Assembly: GCA_963736975.1 (NCBI GenBank)
Contig: CAVTQY010000002.1
Coordinates: forward strand, 1,166,820 to 1,230,819
Direction of reading: 5' to 3'
DNA: 64,000 bases
Origin: CAVTQY01 sp963736975
GTDB lineage: Bacteria > Pseudomonadota > Alphaproteobacteria > Acetobacterales > Acetobacteraceae
Below, piece after piece: positions 8,840 to 18,668 of the stretch. Both the position numbers and the translations under genes were made by a program. The notes beneath the pieces are model-generated. The model was not told where the DNA came from. It was given only the letters and a program-made list of their open reading frames with translations, and did not search any database. Numbering within the stretch: the stretch's first letter is position 1; every line of letters starts with the position of its first letter.

Positions 8840-9829
8840 TCAGATCCGATACGTCTCGAGTGCGGCGGGATGAAACAAGTCCTCGGGCGCCAGCAGACGG
8901 GCTGACAGCCCCTCCGCATAGTGGCGCGCCAGGAAGCGCTCCAGTACGTGCCGGTTTGCAGCTAGCCCATAGGGCCAGAAATCGTTGCCCATCAGCGCGC
9001 GGGCGGCGCGCAATTGCTCCTCTACGAAGGGCAGTGTGACCTTGGTAGCGGAGGTGTCGGTGAGCTTCGTGAGCGCGACTGCCTTGGCCTGCTCGAAGGC
9101 CTTCATCACTGCGGCAGGAAGCCACGGATATGCCTCCGCCAGGCTGCGGCGGATGCCGAGCGTATGCATGATCGGGAACAGGCGGGTGCGCCGGTACCAG
9201 GCGGCCGCCTCGGCCTGCGGGTCGGGAAACAGCCAGCCGACCTGTAGGTGCTTGCGTTCGAAACAGGATGGGGCGCGGGGCCCGATCACCGCGTCGATCG
9301 CGCCGCTCGCCAACAGGCCGGAGATCGTCTCGCCGCGGCCGGCGTCTTTCAGCACAACGTTCGGCGGCAAAGCGAGCGCGATTTTCTCGACCCGGCCGGG
9401 CTGTTCGTAGCCGCCGCGCACCCAGGCGACATCCTGCGGTCGGATGCCGTGGTCCTCCTCCAGGATCAGGCGCGCCCATACATTCGCTGTGAGCTGATAT
9501 TCCGGCACCCCGATCGATTTACCCCGGAGTTCGGCGGGAGCGCGGATGCGGTCGGTGCGCACGTAAATGGAGGTGTGCCGGAAGGCGCGGGAGGGGAACA
9601 CCGGCACGGCGACATATGGGCAGTCGCCGGCCGCCGCTTTGATGCTGTAGGTGCTGAGCGAGAGTTCGCAGATGTCGAAATCGGCGTGACGGAAGGCGCG
9701 GAAAAAGATCTCTTCCGGTTCGAGTGTCATGAATTGCGGATCGACGGCATCGAGCTGCACGGTCCCATCGATCAGCGGGCGGACCCGATCGTAATCGCCG
9801 ATCGCTATGGAGAGCCTGAGTTTGGCCAT
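8840..9829 (-). CDS. Pht5-like (4,5-dihydroxyphthalate decarboxylase-like) / NMT1-type substrate-binding-fold protein
   Basis: 329 residues from the ATG at 9829 (MAKLRLSIAIGDYDRVRPL). There is no signal peptide, which favours a cytoplasmic enzyme over a periplasmic binding protein even though the fold is that of the NMT1/ThiI5-like binding-protein superfamily. Segments FFRAFRHADFDICELSLSTY, VFPSRAFRHTSIYV and LRGKSIGVPEYQLTANVW are characteristic of proteins annotated as 4,5-dihydroxyphthalate decarboxylase (Pht5). Whether it decarboxylates anything is unproven, since many family members are labelled only by homology. It is convergent with hyuB and follows, on its own strand, a short piece that looks like the end of an MFS transporter, which suggests it was once cotranscribed with an uptake gene. 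Confidence 0.65.
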   Translation of the reverse strand: MAKLRLSIAIGDYDRVRPLIDGTVQLDAVDPQFMTLEPEEIFFRAFRHADFDICELSLSTYSIKAAAGDCPYVAVPVFPSRAFRHTSIYVRTDRIRAPAELRGKSIGVPEYQLTANVWARLILEEDHGIRPQDVAWVRGGYEQPGRVEKIALALPPNVVLKDAGRGETISGLLASGAIDAVIGPRAPSCFERKHLQVGWLFPDPQAEAAAWYRRTRLFPIMHTLGIRRSLAEAYPWLPAAVMKAFEQAKAVALTKLTDTSATKVTLPFVEEQLRAARALMGNDFWPYGLAANRHVLERFLARHYAEGLSARLLAPEDLFHPAALETYRI

Positions 9830-9834
9830 GCCGG

Positions 9835-10038
9835 TCAGCCGGTGACAGCCGGGAGGGGGGCGGCTGCCGTGGTGGGGGCCCGCAGCAATCCCATCGCGGC
9901 GCAGACGGCGGCGCCCAGCACAGGGGCGCCGGGCATCACGGCGAAGATCACCGGTACGTGCCACCCCGCGCCCATCATCGCGCCGATTGCAGGTCCATCT
10001 GTCCAGCGCAATCCTGCGCCACCGTTTCCTCGTTTCAT
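9835..10038 (-). pseudogene. Remnant of an MFS transporter C-terminus
   Basis: A short open stretch whose product, about 67 residues, contains DGPAIGAMMGAGWHVPVIF followed by a hydrophobic helix with GAPVLGAAVCAAMGLLR. This pattern resembles the last two membrane helices of major facilitator transporters (Gly-Arg-Ile-Gly...Pro-Val-Ile-Phe...). The other ten helices are absent upstream on this strand; before residue 15 or so the sequence has no similarity I can recognise. It ends five bases before the Pht5-like gene, as expected for an old transporter-enzyme operon. I read it as a deletion remnant; a short unrelated membrane peptide is the alternative. Confidence 0.42.
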
Positions 10039-10171
10039 TTGTTCCCGGATATGCAGTATTCCGGCTTCGTTAAGGATATGAGGCGAACTCGGTCCGCACA
10101 AGGTCAACGCTTGCGGCGCGGCGGCCCGATGGTCAAAGTCCCGAGAGCGCGGGCCAGCAGCGGGAGCCGTC

Positions 10172-11431
10172 ATGGCAGTGGATCGTCGTGGTTTGTTGTG
10201 GTTCGCCTCGGCGTTGCCGATGCTGCGTCTCGGGCGCGGCGCCGCGGCGACGGAACCGGTTCGGATCGGGGCGCTCTATCCGCTGACCGGCAACTCCGCC
10301 GGAGCGGGCCAGGAATGCAAGGCGGCGATCGAGGTCGGGCAGGAGATCGTTAACACCCCGCATCCGGAACTGGCGCCGCTGCCGCTGGCGGCGACCGCCG
10401 GGCTGCCGGGGCTGGGTGGCGCGCCGATCGAGACGATTTTCGTCGATCACCGCGGCGATCCGGCGCTGGCGCAGACCGAGACGCTGCGGCTGATTACCCA
10501 GAACCATGTGGCGGCGCTGATCGGGTCCTACCAGTCCAACACAGCGCTGACGGCGACCGCGGTTGCCGAACGCTACGGCGTGCCGTTTGTGGTGAGCGAC
10601 TCGGTGGCGGCCAATATCACCGGACGTGGTTACAAATGGACGTTTCGCGTAACGCCGATCGCGCCCAATTTCGCCGAGACCTATATGCGCTTCATCACCG
10701 AGATGAAGCAGGCCGGCCGGCAGATCGACAAGGTCGCGATCGTGGCGGAGAACACGGATTACGGCACGTCGGTGGGCGATGCGATCGAGGCGGCGGCGAA
10801 GCGCTTCGGCATCCCGGTGGCCGCGCGCATCCGTTATGCGGCGAACAGCCCGGATATGTCGTCGGAGGTGCTGACGCTGAAAAACGCCGGTCCATCCGTG
10901 GCGCTGTTCGTCAGCTACACCTCGGACGCCATCCTCTACATGAAGACGATGAAGTCGCTCGCCTGGCTGCCGCCGATGATCATCGGCGACAGCGCCGGGT
11001 TCTCCGATCCGTCTTTCGTGACGTCGGTGGGGGATCTGGCCCAGGGAGTGCTGAACCGTAGCGCCTGGGCGCCCGGCAAGCCCGGCAGCCTGACGCAGAA
11101 AATCAACGCGCTGTACCGGGCAAAGACCGGGCGGGACATGGACGATGCCAGCGGGCGGGTAATGCAGGCGTTTTTTGTCCTCGCCGATGCGATCGACCGG
11201 GCGGGTTCTGCGGATCCGGCAAAGATCGCGGACGCGCTGCGCGCCACCGACATGAACCCGGACCAGCTTATCGTCGGTTATCGCGGCGTGAAGTTCGATG
11301 CGTCGGGGCAGAATGTGGAAGGAGCGACGTACATCACCCAGCTCGATGGCAAGGATTATGTGGTGGTGTGGCCGCAATCGGCCGCGGCCGCGGCGCTGAC
11401 CTGGCCAATGCGGGGATGGCGTGCGGGGTGA
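10172..11431 (+). CDS. Branched-chain amino acid-type ABC transporter substrate-binding protein (orphan)
   Basis: 419 residues with an N-terminal secretion signal (about residues 1-26, DRRGLLWFAS.. then GAAATEPV). The mature part is a type I periplasmic binding protein of the Leu/Ile/Val class (Peripla_BP_6): VRIGALYPLTGNSAGAGQE at the start of lobe 1, the IGSYQSNTALTATAVAERY segment and VAIVAENTDYGTSVGDAI in lobe 2. GGGAG seven bases before the ATG supports the start. No permease or ATPase gene lies next to it, so it must use another Liv complex, possibly the one encoded 11 kb downstream, or act as a receptor. Its neighbours (hydantoinase genes, Pht5-like protein) suggest a ligand related to their substrate, but that is inference. 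Confidence 0.85.
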   Translation: MAVDRRGLLWFASALPMLRLGRGAAATEPVRIGALYPLTGNSAGAGQECKAAIEVGQEIVNTPHPELAPLPLAATAGLPGLGGAPIETIFVDHRGDPALAQTETLRLITQNHVAALIGSYQSNTALTATAVAERYGVPFVVSDSVAANITGRGYKWTFRVTPIAPNFAETYMRFITEMKQAGRQIDKVAIVAENTDYGTSVGDAIEAAAKRFGIPVAARIRYAANSPDMSSEVLTLKNAGPSVALFVSYTSDAILYMKTMKSLAWLPPMIIGDSAGFSDPSFVTSVGDLAQGVLNRSAWAPGKPGSLTQKINALYRAKTGRDMDDASGRVMQAFFVLADAIDRAGSADPAKIADALRATDMNPDQLIVGYRGVKFDASGQNVEGATYITQLDGKDYVVVWPQSAAAAALTWPMRGWRAG

Positions 11432-11461
11432 AGCACCCGCCGCCCGCCCCGGCAGGCACGG

Positions 11462-12732
11462 TCAACCAAAATGGATATTGGTGTTGTTGTCTATGCTCCC
11501 AGCGTTGGTTATGCCGAGGAAGGTGACCTTGGTGTTGTCGGGCAGGGTAACCGTCAATGCGCCATTGCTGACGGCGGCATTCTGGAATGCTGCATTGGTC
11601 GCCGTGGAGTCGTAGCCGGTCAACCAGAGTACGTCGTTCGCACTGAAATCGGTAATCACGTCCGAGCCACCGGCACCGCCGTTATTGAAAGCGAACAGAT
11701 TGGTGCCTGCGCCGCCTGTCATCGTATCGTTACCGGTACCCGCGAACATCACATCATTGCCGGAACCACCAATCATCCAAGTGTTGGACCCGCCGCCGGC
11801 CGGATTCGACCCGCCCCAAAACACGCTCCCGCTCTGAGCGGCGCCCTCGAGCGTTTCGTTGCCACCGGTGGCGATCAGCAAGGCCCCGAATTCGGACGAC
11901 GCGGTGTTGTCCACAAAGGCCACTGTCACCATCGGACGCGCCGAATATCGTGGACTGGCCGGCGCCGCCGACAATAGTCGATGCCGTGCCCGATCCGGCA
12001 ACGAAGAACAGCCCACCGTTGCCGCCGAGCACAAGTGTATTCTGCGCGCCGAATATCGTTTCAGTGCCGCTGCCGCTGACCACCGAGGCGGTGCCGGTAC
12101 CGGCGAGCACAAGGTCCATTTGGCCCTGCACGTTGCCGACGAGGACATTGTTCCCGGCGGCTACGATGGTGCTGGCGCCGGCCGTCTGCGGAGCGGTGTC
12201 GATGATCGCGTCGTTGGAGCCGTCGGACACGATGTAGTTCTGGCCGCCGACAAAGAACGCGTTGTGCCCGGTGCCACCGTAAACCGTGCCTTGGCCGGCG
12301 GCCACGAAAGTGTCCGCGCCGCTGCCTGTTGCGACGTTATAGGTGGAACCTGGCACCAGGCTGAACAGGTCGTTGCCGTTTCCGGCGACGATGCTCCCGG
12401 CGCCCGTTGTGTTCACGAAAGTGATGTTGCCATCACCCCCGAATAGAGTGGAGCCGCCGACCACAGTGGATGGGGTGTCAATGTCATCGACGATCACCGG
12501 GTATCCGGGAGGCGCGGCAAACAAGCCTCCGGAGGTGATATCGAGCGCTCCGGTCATCCCGGGTGGCACAGCCGGTAGATTACCATTGTCTGTTGATTGG
12601 GAGAACAGCAAGCCGCTCTGTTGCAACTGCGCGAGCGCGAACTGGATCTGTTGAGCAGAAACTCGTGTTGGATCCGAGCGTGAACGTGTTGCCGGACTGT
12701 CCGCCCGCGCCTGGGACCGTGACCAATGGCAT
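11462..12732 (-). pseudogene. RTX-like calcium-binding repeat protein, copy 1 (two frameshifts)
   Basis: Read continuously, this encodes about 420 residues starting MPLVTVPGAGG at the ATG of 12732, behind GGAGAAGGC. The middle is a run of glycine/asparagine-rich beta-roll-like repeats (GGDGNITFV, GGTGHNAFFVGG), and the end has classic RTX nonapeptides (GGSGNDVMF, GTGNDTMTGGAGTN) followed by DVITDFSANDVLWL, the usual end of type I secreted calcium-binding proteins. The frame is broken twice: an extra T/A at the AAA of 12659-12661 and an extra base at the CC of 11929-11930. Removing one base at each site restores a protein that aligns end to end with copy 2. No type I secretion genes are in the window. 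It may be a true pseudogene or carry sequencing errors. Confidence 0.7.
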
Positions 12733-12860
12733 GGCCTTCTCCGCACCTGCTGATATTCAGGACGGCTGGGCCCGCCCTGACTGCAGTGTTTTGAAGGCGC
12801 GACCTTAATGCTTACCTAAACGCAGAGCGTGGTGGCGCAATCTTTCAGCGACGCTGCCCG

Positions 12861-12894
12861 GCAAAACGAAACGGGCCAGCATAGCCGGCCCGTT
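12861..12894 (-). terminator. Rho-independent terminator after RTX copy 2
   Basis: Arms AACGGGCC (12870-12877) and GGCCCGTT (12887-12894) pair perfectly over eight bases with a nine-base loop. On the minus strand the stem is followed by TCGTTTTGC, a broken T tract. It lies 24 bases after the stop of copy 2 and 129 bases before the start of copy 1, so the two RTX copies are probably separate transcripts. Confidence 0.6.
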
Positions 12895-12917
12895 CATTGA
12901 CAATAGTCAATCGTCCC

Positions 12918-14244
12918 TCAAGCGAAGTGAATATTGCCGTTGTTGTTGTTGATCGCGCTGGCGCTGGTAAGGCCGCTGAAGGTGATCTTGGTGTTGTCGG
13001 AGAGCGCAACGGTGAGCGATCCGCCGCTAACAGTGGCATTATTGAACGCGGTATTCACCGACGCCTGATTGTAGCCGGCCAGCCAGAGAACATCGGATTT
13101 GGAGAAGTCGGTGATCAGGTCGGTGCCGCCTGCCAACCCGTTGGTGAAGGCAAAGATGTTGGTGCCGGCACCGCCGGTCATGCTGTCGTTGCCGACGCCG
13201 ACGAACAGCACGTCGTTGCCGCTGCCACCGATCAACGAGTTGTTTGCCCCAGAGACAGAACCGCCCCATATGAACTCTGTCGCGCTGGAATTTGCCCCGT
13301 TCAGGGTCTCGTTTCCGGTCCCGGCCACCATCAATGCGCCGAGCTGGCTTGCCGGCTGAGAGCTGTCGAAATTCACGACACTGCTCGAACCGCCGAACAG
13401 GGTGGTCGTTCCTGTTCCGCCGATGATCGTGCTCGAGTTCACCCGAACCTGAGACGAAATAGAGCCCGCCGTTGCCACCAAATATGAGGTTGCTGGCGCC
13501 GCCTGCGATCGTGGCGCCAGCGCTGCCGCCGACGAAGGTAGAGGTGCCCGAGGTGTCGGTGAGCACGACGGCCATGTTGGACGAGCCGCCGAAAATCAGT
13601 GGGGTGCTGCCATTGGCCGCGACCGTCGCCTGGCCGCCCAGCCCAACGATCGTATCGCTCGCGCCTTGCGAGGTGATGAAGTTGCCGCCGCCCGTACTGC
13701 TCAGGAAGAACTGATTTCGAGCCGGTACCCCCGTCCACCGTGCCAGTGCCGCCAAGTATGTAGATATCGTTGCCCGTGCCGGCAGCAACGAGGTAGTTCG
13801 AAAATTGCACAAGGTTAAAGATGTCGCACCGTTACCGGCGGCGATGGTGCCGAAGCCGAGGGCCGCATTGGTGTAAGCGATATTGCCGTCACCCGCGAAC
13901 AGGCTGGACCCGCCGCTGATGGTCAGGTTAGCGCCAGGCGTGTTCACCGGGGGACTGAGGCTGCCCCCGCCCGTGCTGTCCGCCACGACGCTATAGCCGG
14001 TCGGCACGATGTAGGCGCCGCCGGCGACGATGTCGAATACACCTATCTGGCCAGGACTCGGTGCCGGCGTGGCGCCGTTGCTGGCCGCGGAAAACAATGT
14101 GCCGGCAGTCTGCGCTGCAGCCAGAGCCGCGGCAATATCTTGCGCCAAAGCAATATTCTGACATGTGCTGTAATAGTTCCCGATAATGTTCGGCGAGGGG
14201 CCCGGGGTGGACCCAGCACCCGGCATCGTCACCAGTGTCGCCAT
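12918..14244 (-). pseudogene. RTX-like calcium-binding repeat protein, copy 2 (three frameshifts)
   Basis: The tandem paralogue of the gene at 11462-12732. It starts at the ATG of 14244 (MATLVTMPGAG) behind GGAGAAGGC, the same leader as copy 1. The about 440 residues align with copy 1 throughout: a helical N-terminal segment (ALAQDIAAALAAAQTAGTLF), glycine-rich repeats (GTGNDIYILGGTGTVDGG), RTX nonapeptides (GGSGNDVLF, GNDSMTGGAGTN) and LITDFSKSDVLWL near the end. Three single-base shifts break it: a missing base at the AAA of 13817-13819, an extra one at the TTT of 13715-13717, and an extra one near 13441. Correcting them gives one uninterrupted frame. Predicted to be secreted and calcium-stabilised if functional. 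Confidence 0.7.
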
Positions 14245-14507
14245 CGCCTTCTCCGTCCCCGGAAAACGTCTGGACTGGCGTATACGGTCCCTTAACCAAT
14301 TCTGCAATCGTTGATTTTGCAGCTGCTATTGAACGAATCTCGAATATTGGGCAAATGTCACGCAGGACGAGCATCTGTCGTGCAAAATGATCTGGATTCG
14401 ACTGTCCGATGCGCTCAAAAAGTGAAGTTTGTCCGCGGATCCGACAGAATTCCGTCCGGAGGGTTGTCGCCCCTGCTCAAACCGCGTCGGCGTGCTAGTC
14501 TCGTGGT

Positions 14508-15563
14508 CTAGGGGGTCCGGTTCCGTAAGGTACGCTTCAGATCCATCAGAATAGAATCGAGATCGGATTTAGGCCATTCCGAAATGATCTCCCGCCACTC
14601 TGAAATATCCGGAATGAACGTCGGGTTGTCGCGCAATAGTTCGCGTTTGATGAACGGGTATCGCTTCTGCAGCAACTGACGCCAGAGATCGCTCGTCGGA
14701 TTGAGCGGTACCCGTTCAACCACCCTGGATCGGATCTGCCGAGTGTGACGCGCTCGGGCGACCACAAGCGGGTCCGGTTCCCGATCGTCTTCCTCTCCGC
14801 TGACCGAGAATAGATCCGGATCAATTCCGCCGGTAAGCTCGTCGTATGACCACACCGCTTTGCAGTCGAATCCGGCACGGATCATTGCCTGGCTTAATCC
14901 GAGTTCGTACTGGCGGATCACCCAATGCTTTGAGGGCGCCGGCCGCACCGCCTGCCAGAAGCGCGCCCAGGCGGGGTTGTGCAATGCGCGCGGGCCGAAA
15001 GCCAAAAAATACGACTGAAGATGATAGCCCATCTGCCAGCTTTCGGTGAGGCCCCATACGGCCGACTGATCGAAATCGATCCGCCCGAGTGTCTCGCCTA
15101 TCGGCAACAGGGGGCCGTACACGCTGTCATTGGCCAGCACGACCATATCGGTATTGGGACGTGGCAGCCCCAACAGCTCGATCGCCTCCCGCCAGGCGCC
15201 AAAGTCATACCCGATGTTGCGCCTAACCAGCACGGCGGCGCAGAGCGGGCGCAGCCGGTCAACCGCATCAGGCGCGAGCCGGCCCGAATTGCTGACGAAG
15301 ATGACGGAAAATCCGTTGGCGGCCAGTTCGGAGACGTAATGCAGCACATGGTCGTAGACGGCGCCGCGACGGTGGAAGTGGGCGAACAGCGCCACGCGCG
15401 CGCCAAGTGCAATCTCCCGCTCCGGCCAAATCGAAAGGAGCTGATTCGGACTCCGTAGAAATCGAAAATGGGCGGTTGCGGCCGGGAGCCATTCGCGCCG
15501 CAATTTCCACCAAACCCCGTGCGCCAGCCATCCGATCAGGCTGCGAGCGGTGTCTCTTGGCAT
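14508..15563 (-). CDS. RgpF-like rhamnan synthesis F family protein
   Basis: 351 residues. The sequence matches the rhamnan-synthesis-protein-F family (PF05045) seen in polysaccharide loci: VALFAHFHRRGAVYDHVLHY, FSVIFVSNSGRL, VRRNIGYDFGAWREAIELL and VVLANDSVYGPL are the usual successive motifs. Such proteins act as glycosyltransferases in the assembly of rhamnose-containing or related polymers. The start codon overlaps the stop of the upstream methyltransferase by one base (TGATG), so the two are coupled. The last 60 residues are polar and helical. The sugar and acceptor are not predictable. Confidence 0.75.
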   Translation of the reverse strand: MPRDTARSLIGWLAHGVWWKLRREWLPAATAHFRFLRSPNQLLSIWPEREIALGARVALFAHFHRRGAVYDHVLHYVSELAANGFSVIFVSNSGRLAPDAVDRLRPLCAAVLVRRNIGYDFGAWREAIELLGLPRPNTDMVVLANDSVYGPLLPIGETLGRIDFDQSAVWGLTESWQMGYHLQSYFLAFGPRALHNPAWARFWQAVRPAPSKHWVIRQYELGLSQAMIRAGFDCKAVWSYDELTGGIDPDLFSVSGEEDDREPDPLVVARARHTRQIRSRVVERVPLNPTSDLWRQLLQKRYPFIKRELLRDNPTFIPDISEWREIISEWPKSDLDSILMDLKRTLRNRTP

Positions 15564-17350
15564 CAGCCTGCCGCCTGCTCCTGATAGGCCAGCAGATCCT
15601 CGGGAATGATCCGACCCGCGGCGCGGGCGGCCGCGATGGCTTCTTCCGCCAGTGCCGCCACCTCTTGTGTCTGTCCCAACCGGCGGCGCGCCTGCAGCTC
15701 GCCACGCAATGCGGGCCAGAACAGATGATGGTCGATGGCGATATCGTCGCGCACGCGCCCGAAACGGCGGGCCGCCGACTCGGCATCGCCGTCGGCTTGC
15801 GAGTCGAGGATTGCCAGCGAGAAGAGCGAGTCACGTCGACTCTCGGAGATCTGCCCCGCGGTCGGATCCTGATCGAGGCTTTCCGCGGCGGCAAGCACCG
15901 CCGCCGGTCCGTAATATCCGGCATTCACCAGTGTGGTAAGCGCGCGCTCAATGAAGCCGCGCCGACGTCCGGGCGCAGAGGGTGATTCCGGCAGGGCGGC
16001 CCAGCGCGCGGGCTCGGCTTGACCGGCGGCGGCAGCGCAAAGCAGGGACTCCGCAGCGGCGGTCCACCCCAGGTCCTCGGTCAATCCGTCCTCCATGGCG
16101 AGCCATCCGAGCGCCCGACGAAGCGCGTCGGCTGCGGCGGCAGCGACAGCGAACCGGCTCTCCAACTCGGCCCGTGGGGTGCCCAGACGCAGCCTTCGCA
16201 TCGCATCCGCGTAGGTCAGCAGGCAAAGATTGAGGGGAATAAGCCGGGCCAAGCCTTCGAGTTCGCTCGATCGAGCCGCCTTAGGCAGCGTCACGATGGT
16301 GTCGATATCGAGGCCAAAGCGTTGCCGACATGCAGGTACGAGGCGCTCCCACGCGGCAGCCCCCGATTGCAGGTCGTCAGCGTTGACGGCTTCGAACACA
16401 GCTCGCCCGGCCACGCCCAGAAAGACGTCGGAGCCGGGTTTCAGCTCACCCGCCCGACGCGTCAGATAGGCAACGAACGCCTGCCGCACCAGGTCCGTGT
16501 CAGCTTCGAGGTCGAGCGCTGTATCGCTGGCGAAGGCGAGTAACGAATGGGCATCGGTCTCGACCCGCACCTGCGCAAAGCCTGCATCCTCCAGCAGCCG
16601 ACGCAGCGCGGCCGCGGTGAACAGCACGAGATGCAGCCCCGGTGAGAGCAGGGGGACGAGCACGCCCGAGGGGACGCCAGGTTGTAGATGCTCGGCATTC
16701 GGGGTGGTCAGGACCAGAGTGCCGCCCGGGCGCAGCATACGCTTCAGGATAGCGATGAAACGCGGCGGCGAAGGGACATGTTCGAGCACTTCGGAGGCCA
16801 TAACGACATCCATGGTGCCGCTATCGGGTTCATCCTCCGCGAGATAGCGCAGCTCGATCGGCAGATTGAGAGCGTCGCGGCCGAGGCGCGAAAGAGCAGC
16901 CGGGTCGATTCCTCTCCCGTCCCAATGCTTGCCGCGCAGCGCGTAATCGAGTCCGAACCCGTATCCACACCCTACTTCCAGGTAACGGCTGCCTGGGGGA
17001 TGGCGGAGCTGCCCGAGCGGGCGCGTAATCGCCCAGAGCCCCGCACCTTGCTGGACGTAAAACGAGGCGCGTCCCTGCTGCAGCATCGCGTCCTCGGCGT
17101 AATCGGGAGGATTCTGGTCGTCGTAAAAGCAACAGGTGCAGTCCGGGCACCGCAGCACGTGGGTGCGACGTAAAGGGTGGTCGGGGGTGATGAAATCGAC
17201 CGCCGCCACCGGCACCTTCCGCGCCGTGCTGGCGCAATTCGGACAGGTAAGGTCATCGCGGCCGGGTGGCGCGGCGGTGATCCAGGTGACCTGCGGAGGA
17301 CGTACGGCGCTCGCCTCTCGCCGGTCGGGGGGCTCGGAATGGGTCTGCAT
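15563..17350 (-). CDS. SAM-dependent methyltransferase with N-terminal zinc-ribbon-like Cys pairs
   Basis: 595 residues from the ATG at 17350; the frame is open further upstream, but that stretch has no homology I recognise. Residues about 30-85 carry two Cys pairs, CPNC and CPDC, plus a further Cys-Cys, arranged like the zinc-binding N-terminus of many sugar C-methyltransferases. LEVGCGYGFGLDYALRG is motif I, followed by VVMASEVLEHVPSPPRF and LRPGGTLVLTTPN, typical of Methyltransf_11/23. The last 300 residues are mostly helical, Ala-rich and unassigned; they may be a protein-interaction domain. It is the first gene of a two-gene unit with the RgpF-like gene. Its role is likely in methylating a surface-polysaccharide sugar. 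Confidence 0.7.
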   Translation of the reverse strand: MQTHSEPPDRREASAVRPPQVTWITAAPPGRDDLTCPNCASTARKVPVAAVDFITPDHPLRRTHVLRCPDCTCCFYDDQNPPDYAEDAMLQQGRASFYVQQGAGLWAITRPLGQLRHPPGSRYLEVGCGYGFGLDYALRGKHWDGRGIDPAALSRLGRDALNLPIELRYLAEDEPDSGTMDVVMASEVLEHVPSPPRFIAILKRMLRPGGTLVLTTPNAEHLQPGVPSGVLVPLLSPGLHLVLFTAAALRRLLEDAGFAQVRVETDAHSLLAFASDTALDLEADTDLVRQAFVAYLTRRAGELKPGSDVFLGVAGRAVFEAVNADDLQSGAAAWERLVPACRQRFGLDIDTIVTLPKAARSSELEGLARLIPLNLCLLTYADAMRRLRLGTPRAELESRFAVAAAAADALRRALGWLAMEDGLTEDLGWTAAAESLLCAAAAGQAEPARWAALPESPSAPGRRRGFIERALTTLVNAGYYGPAAVLAAAESLDQDPTAGQISESRRDSLFSLAILDSQADGDAESAARRFGRVRDDIAIDHHLFWPALRGELQARRRLGQTQEVAALAEEAIAAARAAGRIIPEDLLAYQEQAAG

Positions 17351-17536
17351 AGCGCTTTCTTCCCAGGGCGACCGCGGAATACAAGCCCTGGACCGTGACA
17401 CCAGCGCCCCTTTCTTTCGAGCCGTCTCGACGGAGCTGGGCCGCTGGTATCGAGTTTTGGTTTCGCGCGCGGCCGCCCACCAACCCCGCGCCAACCCCTG
17501 GACACATCACCTTATGTGGGGCAACCCGCCGGTCTT

Positions 17537-18668
17537 ATGTCAGGTCTGCCGCTATGGAAGCAGTTCGCCTTGCGACTTCCGCCTTTGGCCCGTATCGCCG
17601 CCCGCGAGGTGGCCCTGCGCCAGCGCATCGATTTGCTGGAGGCCGAGATTGTCGCTCGCGACGCGCCGCTGGACCCGCCGCCTCCGGCACCGCCCCCATT
17701 GCCGACAACCCATATGCTGGATGTGCTCTGGTGCGACATTCATGGCGTCTATCTTCAGGGCTGGGCGCACGCCTATCAGCATCCGGTCCGCCGTCTGGTT
17801 GTGTCCTGCGGTGATGCCCGGGTCGAAACAGACCAGTTCCGGACGCGCCCGGACCTTCTGCCATTTTTTCCCGACTTTCCGCATGTGGTCGAGTTCCGGC
17901 TTTGCTCTTTATCTTGCTTGCGAACCGTTCCAACCGGTGACACTGCACATCGTCACCGATGTTGAGGCCGTGACCCTGCCTGTCGGCGTTCCGGCGCATT
18001 TGCGCGGGGAACAAGCCACGACGGATGGAGCGAGCGCCTGGAGACGCTTCGTGGCGGAGATGAAGATCCGCCGGGCCAAGGTCCTGGAAATCGGCGCGCG
18101 TGCGATCGGCAGCGAATCGCACCCGAGGGCGGCAGAATTCGCACCGGAATGTCGCTACCTAGGGTCGGACATTCATGCCGGACCAGGCATCGACATCGTC
18201 GCGGACTCGCATTTCCTGAGCGAGTGCGTGGGACGGGCGTCGGTCGATGGCGTGTTTTCGGTCGCAGTTCTCGAGCATCTGATGGCGCCCTGGCTGGTGG
18301 CGGCCGAGATCAATCGGGTACTGAAGCCGGGCGGGCTGACCTTTCATGCCGCGCCTCAGACCTGGCCCATGCACGAAATGCCGAATGATTTCTTCCGTAT
18401 GTCAGACCAGGCGTTGCGTGTGCTGTTCGGGCCGGTTACAGGGTTTGAAGTGCTTGAAAGCGGCATGGCATCGCCCATGCGCATCTATCCTGAGCCCTCC
18501 AGTCGTCACGAGGGGCTGATGGAGATGCCGCTGGCTCGTGGCTATGGCGATGCCTTCATTATCGCCCGCAAGGTCGCCGATATTGCGCAGGACGCGGTAG
18601 CCTGGCGTATGGATCGCGTCGCTCTGGAAGAACGCAGCCGCGCGTACCCGGCGCATGGGGGTGCTTAG
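17537..18668 (+). pseudogene. SAM-dependent methyltransferase of the polysaccharide locus (one frameshift)
   Basis: The first frame starts MSGLPLWKQFALRLPPL at the ATG of 17537 (GTG at 17516 is an alternative). It runs through a helical segment (IAAREVALRQRIDLLEAEI), a Pro-rich linker and a beta-rich domain to FPHVVEF. One extra base at the CC of 17896-17897 then shifts the frame; the next frame continues smoothly with GFALYLACEPFQPVTLHIV and a methyltransferase domain (KVLEIGARAIGS, VDGVFSVAVLEHLMAPWLV, VLKPGGLTFHAA). Corrected length is about 376 residues. The intact C-terminal part could also be made alone. The end overlaps the next gene by 14 bases. Either a recent inactivation or a sequencing error. 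Confidence 0.65.

Noticed and set aside
8220..9479. Long minus-strand frame across hyuB and the Pht5-like gene
   Set aside because: It is out of frame with the Pht5-like gene on its own strand and antisense to hyuB; both have clear family motifs.
11462..14244. Programmed frameshifting or phase variation in the RTX genes
   Set aside because: The breaks are at 2-3 base runs, too short for slippage-driven phase variation, and no canonical slippery sequence with a downstream structure was seen.
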